A stretch of DNA of 64,000 nucleotides from Xaviernesmea rhizosphaerae (GTDB taxonomy: Bacteria; Pseudomonadota; Alphaproteobacteria; Rhizobiales; Rhizobiaceae): NCBI RefSeq assembly GCF_001938945.1, contig NZ_MKIO01000041.1, forward strand, positions 17,555-81,554. Direction: 5' to 3'. A program made the translations under genes and the position numbers. This document shows positions 61,079 to 64,000 of this stretch, piece by piece (the stretch's first letter is position 1; each line of letters opens with the position of its first letter). The notes under the pieces were generated by a model. The model searched no databases. It worked only from the letters and a program-made list of their open reading frames with translations, and was not told the origin of the DNA.

Positions 61079-63584
61079 GTCCGGTACCCTCGTTCTGTCC
61101 TCCGCGCTGTTCGCGGTGCTCGGCTTTCATGCCGGCCAGTATCTCGGCCCGCCCGCAATGGCCACCGGCGATGACGTCCTGGTGACGGGCAGCCTGCCGC
61201 AGCTGCAGACCTCCACGGCGCTGCAACAGCCCGTCGCCTGGCGCCCGCCGCGCGAGGACATGCCCGTTCTCCTGGCCCAGGCCATGCCGCCCGCCATGCC
61301 ACCCGTCTATGAAACGGATGCGCCCGCCGCCCAGCCGGCCGCAGCCGCGATGGCAGCGGCGGCCGGCCGCACCGACGACAAGCCGGCCAATGGGGTTGTC
61401 GACCTCGCTCCGGCAGCGCCCGAGGCAACCCCGGTTGTCGCCGCCGCCGCCAGCGCCATGCCGGATGTCGATGAAAGCGCCCTGCGCTTCTTTGCCCAGC
61501 GCGGCGACACCGTGCGTCTCCAGGCGGAAATCGCACGCCTGAAGGCGCTTTATCCCGACTGGCAGCCCCCGGCCGATCCGCTGGCCCCGAAGGCGACGGT
61601 GGATGCCGAGCTCGACCGCATGTGGAAGCTCTATGGCGCCGGCCAGTATGATGCCCTGCACAAGGCCATTGCCGAACGCCAGCAGAAGCAGGCCGGCTGG
61701 CAGCCGCCGTCCGAACTTGCCAGCCTGCTGCAGCTGGCCGATGCGCGCGAACGTCTGGTCGCCGCCTCCGACGGCAAGCGCTATGAGGAGGTGATCGCCG
61801 AGGGCGCGGCCCATCCGGGCCTGCTCGTCTGCGACGAGGTCGACATGCTCTGGCGCGTGGCGGAAGCCTTCGCCAAGACCAACCGCGCCCAGCGCGCCGA
61901 GGATGCCTATCGCTATGTTCTCGGCCATTGCGACGTGACGGCCGAGCGCAGCGCCACCATGCAGAAGGCCGCCTCGCTGCTGCCGCCCGAAACCGTGCGC
62001 GGCCTGCTCGCCCTGGAGCGCAAGACGCCCGCCGGCACCGGCGAGTTCGACGGCGTGCGCGACGATCTCGCGCGCCAGTTCATGGCCGCCGGCGCCAAGG
62101 ATGCGACGGCCATCGTTTCGCCCGATGACGTGACCCGGATGGAGAAGCTTGCCGAAACCGAACATCGCGCCGGCGATGCCCTGCTGCTCGGCTGGTACAA
62201 TGAGCGGCGCGGCAAGATGACCCAGGCCGAGGTCTGGTTCCGCAAGGCGCGCGCGGCCGACGACACGGCCGAGGCCGCCCAGGGTCTGGCGCTGGTGCTG
62301 ATCGCCCGCAAGGCGCCGCAGGAGGCGGAAGACATCCTTTATCGTTGGCGCGCCGCATCCGACGACGCGCACAAGACCTATCTGGCCGCCGCCGCCAATG
62401 TGCTGGCGCTGGATCCGCCGATCGTGCTGCAGCCAGACGTGCTGGCGCGCATGGGCCGCGAGGCCAGCGAAGCGCGGGACGGTGCGCTGGCCGAACAATT
62501 CGGCTGGTACGCCCGCGCCTTCAACCAGCAGCCGCTGGCGCTGCAATGGTTCGCCACCTCGCTGACCTGGCAGCGCGACAACGAGCCGGCGGCTTACGGC
62601 CTGGCGCTGACGGCGCGCGAGCTGAAGATGGCGTCGGTCTTCGCCCGCCTGCAAAGCGACTGGGGCCCGCGCTCCGCGCGCATCGCCAATATCGGCAAGG
62701 CCGGCGCGCGCGCCGAAGCGACTGCCCACGCCATGCCGGTGGTGCTGGCCGAGTATCTGGATGGCCCCCGCGCGTCCGCGGGCGATGGTGCTCCGGCCCG
62801 CGCCATCGAAACGGTTGCGCCGATCGCCTCCGCCCAGGCGCGGGAAACCGCAGTCGCAGGCGCGCCGCTGGCCAACGCCCCGCTTGCCGGCACCCCGGCT
62901 GCCGTTGCGCCCGCTGCGCCGCTGGCTCCCGTGCGCAGTTCGGCGCAACGTGCGCCGGCGGCACAGCAGACCGCCAGCCTGGCTTACGTCTCGGATGCGG
63001 AACCCGCGGCGCAGGCCGCGCCCAGGCACCGCAAGGTTGCCGGCGCCCATGCTGCGGCGCGCAAGGGCTGCACGGGCTTTGCCGATGCCCAGACGCTGGC
63101 CCCGGCCGCCGCTCTCCAGCGCGGCTGGTGCCTGATGGAGCTGAACCGCCCCGCCGAGGCCAGCCGCTCTTTCGGCGCCGCGCTGAAGAGCAGCGACAGC
63201 CGCACCCGCGGCGATGCCGCCTATGGCCAGAGCCTTGCCTATCTGCGCATGGGCCTGACCGAAAACGCCGCCGCCGCCGCCACCAAGGGGCCAATGGACC
63301 AGCACAAGGCCAGCGAATTGCAGGTGGCGCTGCTGACGAACAAGGCCCTGGCCGCCTTCAAGGCGCGGCGCTATTCCGAAGCCCTGCTGCTTCTCGACCG
63401 CCGGGCCGAACTGACGCCGGAACGCGCTGATCTCATGGTGCTGCGCGGCTATGCCTATATGTCGATGAACCAGTACGGCAACGCCATCCAGATCTTCGAA
63501 AGCCTGGCGGCCACCGGCAATCGCGACGCGATCAAGGGCCTGGCCGAAGCCCGCGAGGCCAAGAACCCGATCCCGGGCGGCTGA
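61071..63584 (+). CDS. TPR-repeat protein of the cellulose operon (BcsC-like periplasmic part)
   Basis: 837 residues, ATG 61071 with GGGAG upstream. An N-terminal hydrophobic segment (LVLSSALFAVLGF) is followed by an Ala/Pro-rich linker (to about 135) and TPR-like helical repeats (about 135-560; YDALHKAIAERQQKQAG, RAEDAYRYVLGHCDVTAERS, KMTQAEVWFRKARAADDTAE). A second low-complexity linker comes next (about 560-660), then more TPRs ending in GNAIQIFESLAATGNRDAIK. There is no C-terminal beta-barrel, unlike enterobacterial BcsC. It probably scaffolds cellulose export in the periplasm with a separate outer-membrane pore. Confidence 0.85.
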   Translation: MIKSGTLVLSSALFAVLGFHAGQYLGPPAMATGDDVLVTGSLPQLQTSTALQQPVAWRPPREDMPVLLAQAMPPAMPPVYETDAPAAQPAAAAMAAAAGRTDDKPANGVVDLAPAAPEATPVVAAAASAMPDVDESALRFFAQRGDTVRLQAEIARLKALYPDWQPPADPLAPKATVDAELDRMWKLYGAGQYDALHKAIAERQQKQAGWQPPSELASLLQLADARERLVAASDGKRYEEVIAEGAAHPGLLVCDEVDMLWRVAEAFAKTNRAQRAEDAYRYVLGHCDVTAERSATMQKAASLLPPETVRGLLALERKTPAGTGEFDGVRDDLARQFMAAGAKDATAIVSPDDVTRMEKLAETEHRAGDALLLGWYNERRGKMTQAEVWFRKARAADDTAEAAQGLALVLIARKAPQEAEDILYRWRAASDDAHKTYLAAAANVLALDPPIVLQPDVLARMGREASEARDGALAEQFGWYARAFNQQPLALQWFATSLTWQRDNEPAAYGLALTARELKMASVFARLQSDWGPRSARIANIGKAGARAEATAHAMPVVLAEYLDGPRASAGDGAPARAIETVAPIASAQARETAVAGAPLANAPLAGTPAAVAPAAPLAPVRSSAQRAPAAQQTASLAYVSDAEPAAQAAPRHRKVAGAHAAARKGCTGFADAQTLAPAAALQRGWCLMELNRPAEASRSFGAALKSSDSRTRGDAAYGQSLAYLRMGLTENAAAAATKGPMDQHKASELQVALLTNKALAAFKARRYSEALLLLDRRAELTPERADLMVLRGYAYMSMNQYGNAIQIFESLAATGNRDAIKGLAEAREAKNPIPGG

Positions 63585-63703
63585 GCCGGGCCGACACTGC
63601 AACAGGTCTTCGCGCGGCGAAATGTCATAATGCCAGATGCGCGGAGACCAGCCTGTCGGAAAGCGTCGAGAAGGCGGGCAAAACCGCGCTCATCGTCCAG
63701 CAA

Positions 63704-63743
63704 AACAGCAAAGCCCGCCGGATATGGCGGGCTTTGCTGTTTC
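63704..63743. terminator. Strong bidirectional rho-independent terminator
   Basis: AAACAGCAAAGCCCGCC (63704-63720) pairs perfectly over 17 bp with GGCGGGCTTTGCTGTTT (63727-63743) around a six-base loop. T-runs are present at both ends, serving the cellulose operon and the convergent dadA. Confidence 0.85.
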
Positions 63744-63763
63744 AGCCGATCGGTTCTCGCTCT

Positions 63764-63866
63764 TAGAGCATCGGACCGAAAAGTGGGAACCGGTTTTCGG
63801 AAAAATCCGATGCAAAAACAAAAAATTAGAGCATCGGACTGCGTGCGATTTTCAGTCTGATGCTCT
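63764..63866. repeat. Two-part RIME-like repeat abutting dadA
   Basis: First unit 63764-63812: TAGAGCATCGGACCGAAAAG, then CGGTTTTCGG and ATCCGATGC. Second unit 63828-63866: AGAGCATCGGACTGC, GATTTTCAG, GATGCTCT with inverted ends. This is the clearest copy of the family in the window. Its last bases overlap the dadA stop codon. Confidence 0.75.
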
Positions 63867-64000
63867 AGTAGCGCGAGATCGCCAGATCCCGCGCATCGAT
63901 CTCCGGCGCCTTGCCGGAGACGAGGTCGGCGATGACGCGGGCCGAGCCGGTGCTCATGGTCCAGCCGAGTGTGCCATGGCCGGTGTTGAGGAACAGGCCG
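63865..64000 (-). CDS. dadA: D-amino acid dehydrogenase small subunit, C-terminal end (partial)
   Basis: The minus strand encodes the last 44 residues, ending at TAG (63865-63867); the 5' part lies beyond the window. GLFLNTGHGTLGWTMSTGSA, then RVIADLVSGKAPEID and LAISRY, is the highly conserved C-terminus of DadA. DadA is an FAD-dependent membrane-associated enzyme oxidising D-alanine and other D-amino acids to keto acids. A strong terminator and a RIME-like repeat separate it from the cellulose operon. Confidence 0.92.
   Translation of the reverse strand, partial: GLFLNTGHGTLGWTMSTGSARVIADLVSGKAPEIDARDLAISRY

Noticed and set aside
58539..63602. A 1687-codon open frame on the minus strand opposite bcsB and the TPR gene
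   Set aside because: It mirrors the high-GC codon structure of the real plus-strand genes. The product is His/Arg/Gly-rich without domains, while the plus strand has clear BcsB and TPR proteins.
1..64000. CRISPR arrays, tRNA or rRNA genes, prophage or IS elements
   Set aside because: I looked for regular direct repeats, tRNA T-loop-like motifs and transposase motifs on both strands and saw none I could support.

Overview
The window is chromosome-like DNA from a high-G+C alphaproteobacterium, most likely of the Rhizobiaceae. The evidence is a rhizobial cellulose operon that begins with bcsN, a MucR/Ros-family regulator, a DUF930 protein, several copies of RIME-like and REP-like intergenic repeats, and three chemoreceptors. 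I see no rRNA, tRNA, CRISPR array, prophage or intact insertion sequence.

Layout. 1-9.0 kb: the end of a membrane protein gene, a poorly coding 0.8 kb stretch, an extensin-like LAS peptidase, a chemoreceptor, an SDR, the periplasmic methionine-sulfoxide repair pair msrPQ, a MYG1 protein and an OsmC protein. 9-20 kb: a membrane metallophosphoesterase, a MucR variant that appears to lack zinc ligands, pxpA, a NIT-domain chemoreceptor, an alpha/beta hydrolase, small rhizobial proteins (including a 46-residue lysine-rich one) and a transglutaminase. 19-24 kb: an AraC regulator divergent from a fosmidomycin-resistance-type MFS exporter, a capsule-type glycosyltransferase and a DUF930 protein.

24.5-30.9 kb holds the most unusual locus. 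A small inner-membrane protein resembling the Pycsar effector family (PycTM, DUF5706) is divergent from a 1240-residue FecR-TPR-beta-barrel protein. That protein is translationally coupled to a CHASE2 class III nucleotide cyclase. Together these could form an outer-membrane to cyclic-nucleotide to inner-membrane signalling system. 32-37 kb: a third chemoreceptor, then a periplasmic binding-type protein overlapping a membrane diguanylate cyclase.

37-41 kb: lldR-lldD with two near-identical GntR-type palindromes in the gap before a divergent FUSC membrane protein. 41.5-53.7 kb: a putative organosulfur acquisition region. It has a ribose-type ABC transporter, an SfnB-like flavoprotein and a DmoA/NtaA-type FMN monooxygenase in one operon. 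A second SfnB/DszC-like flavoprotein and a flavin reductase lie on the other strand. Between them sit three unrelated genes, including a nitrilase-fold protein without the canonical catalytic Cys and Lys. 54-63.6 kb: a GreA/B-type factor and the cellulose operon bcsN-bcsA-bcsB-TPR, with no bcsZ cellulase gene and a CtrA-consensus site upstream of bcsN. The right edge holds the 3' end of dadA.

Regulation visible in sequence: twin LldR-like operators, a CtrA-like box, a perfect GTAA-loop hairpin around the bcsN stop codon, an intercistronic hairpin after the ABC binding-protein gene, and a strong bidirectional terminator before dadA.
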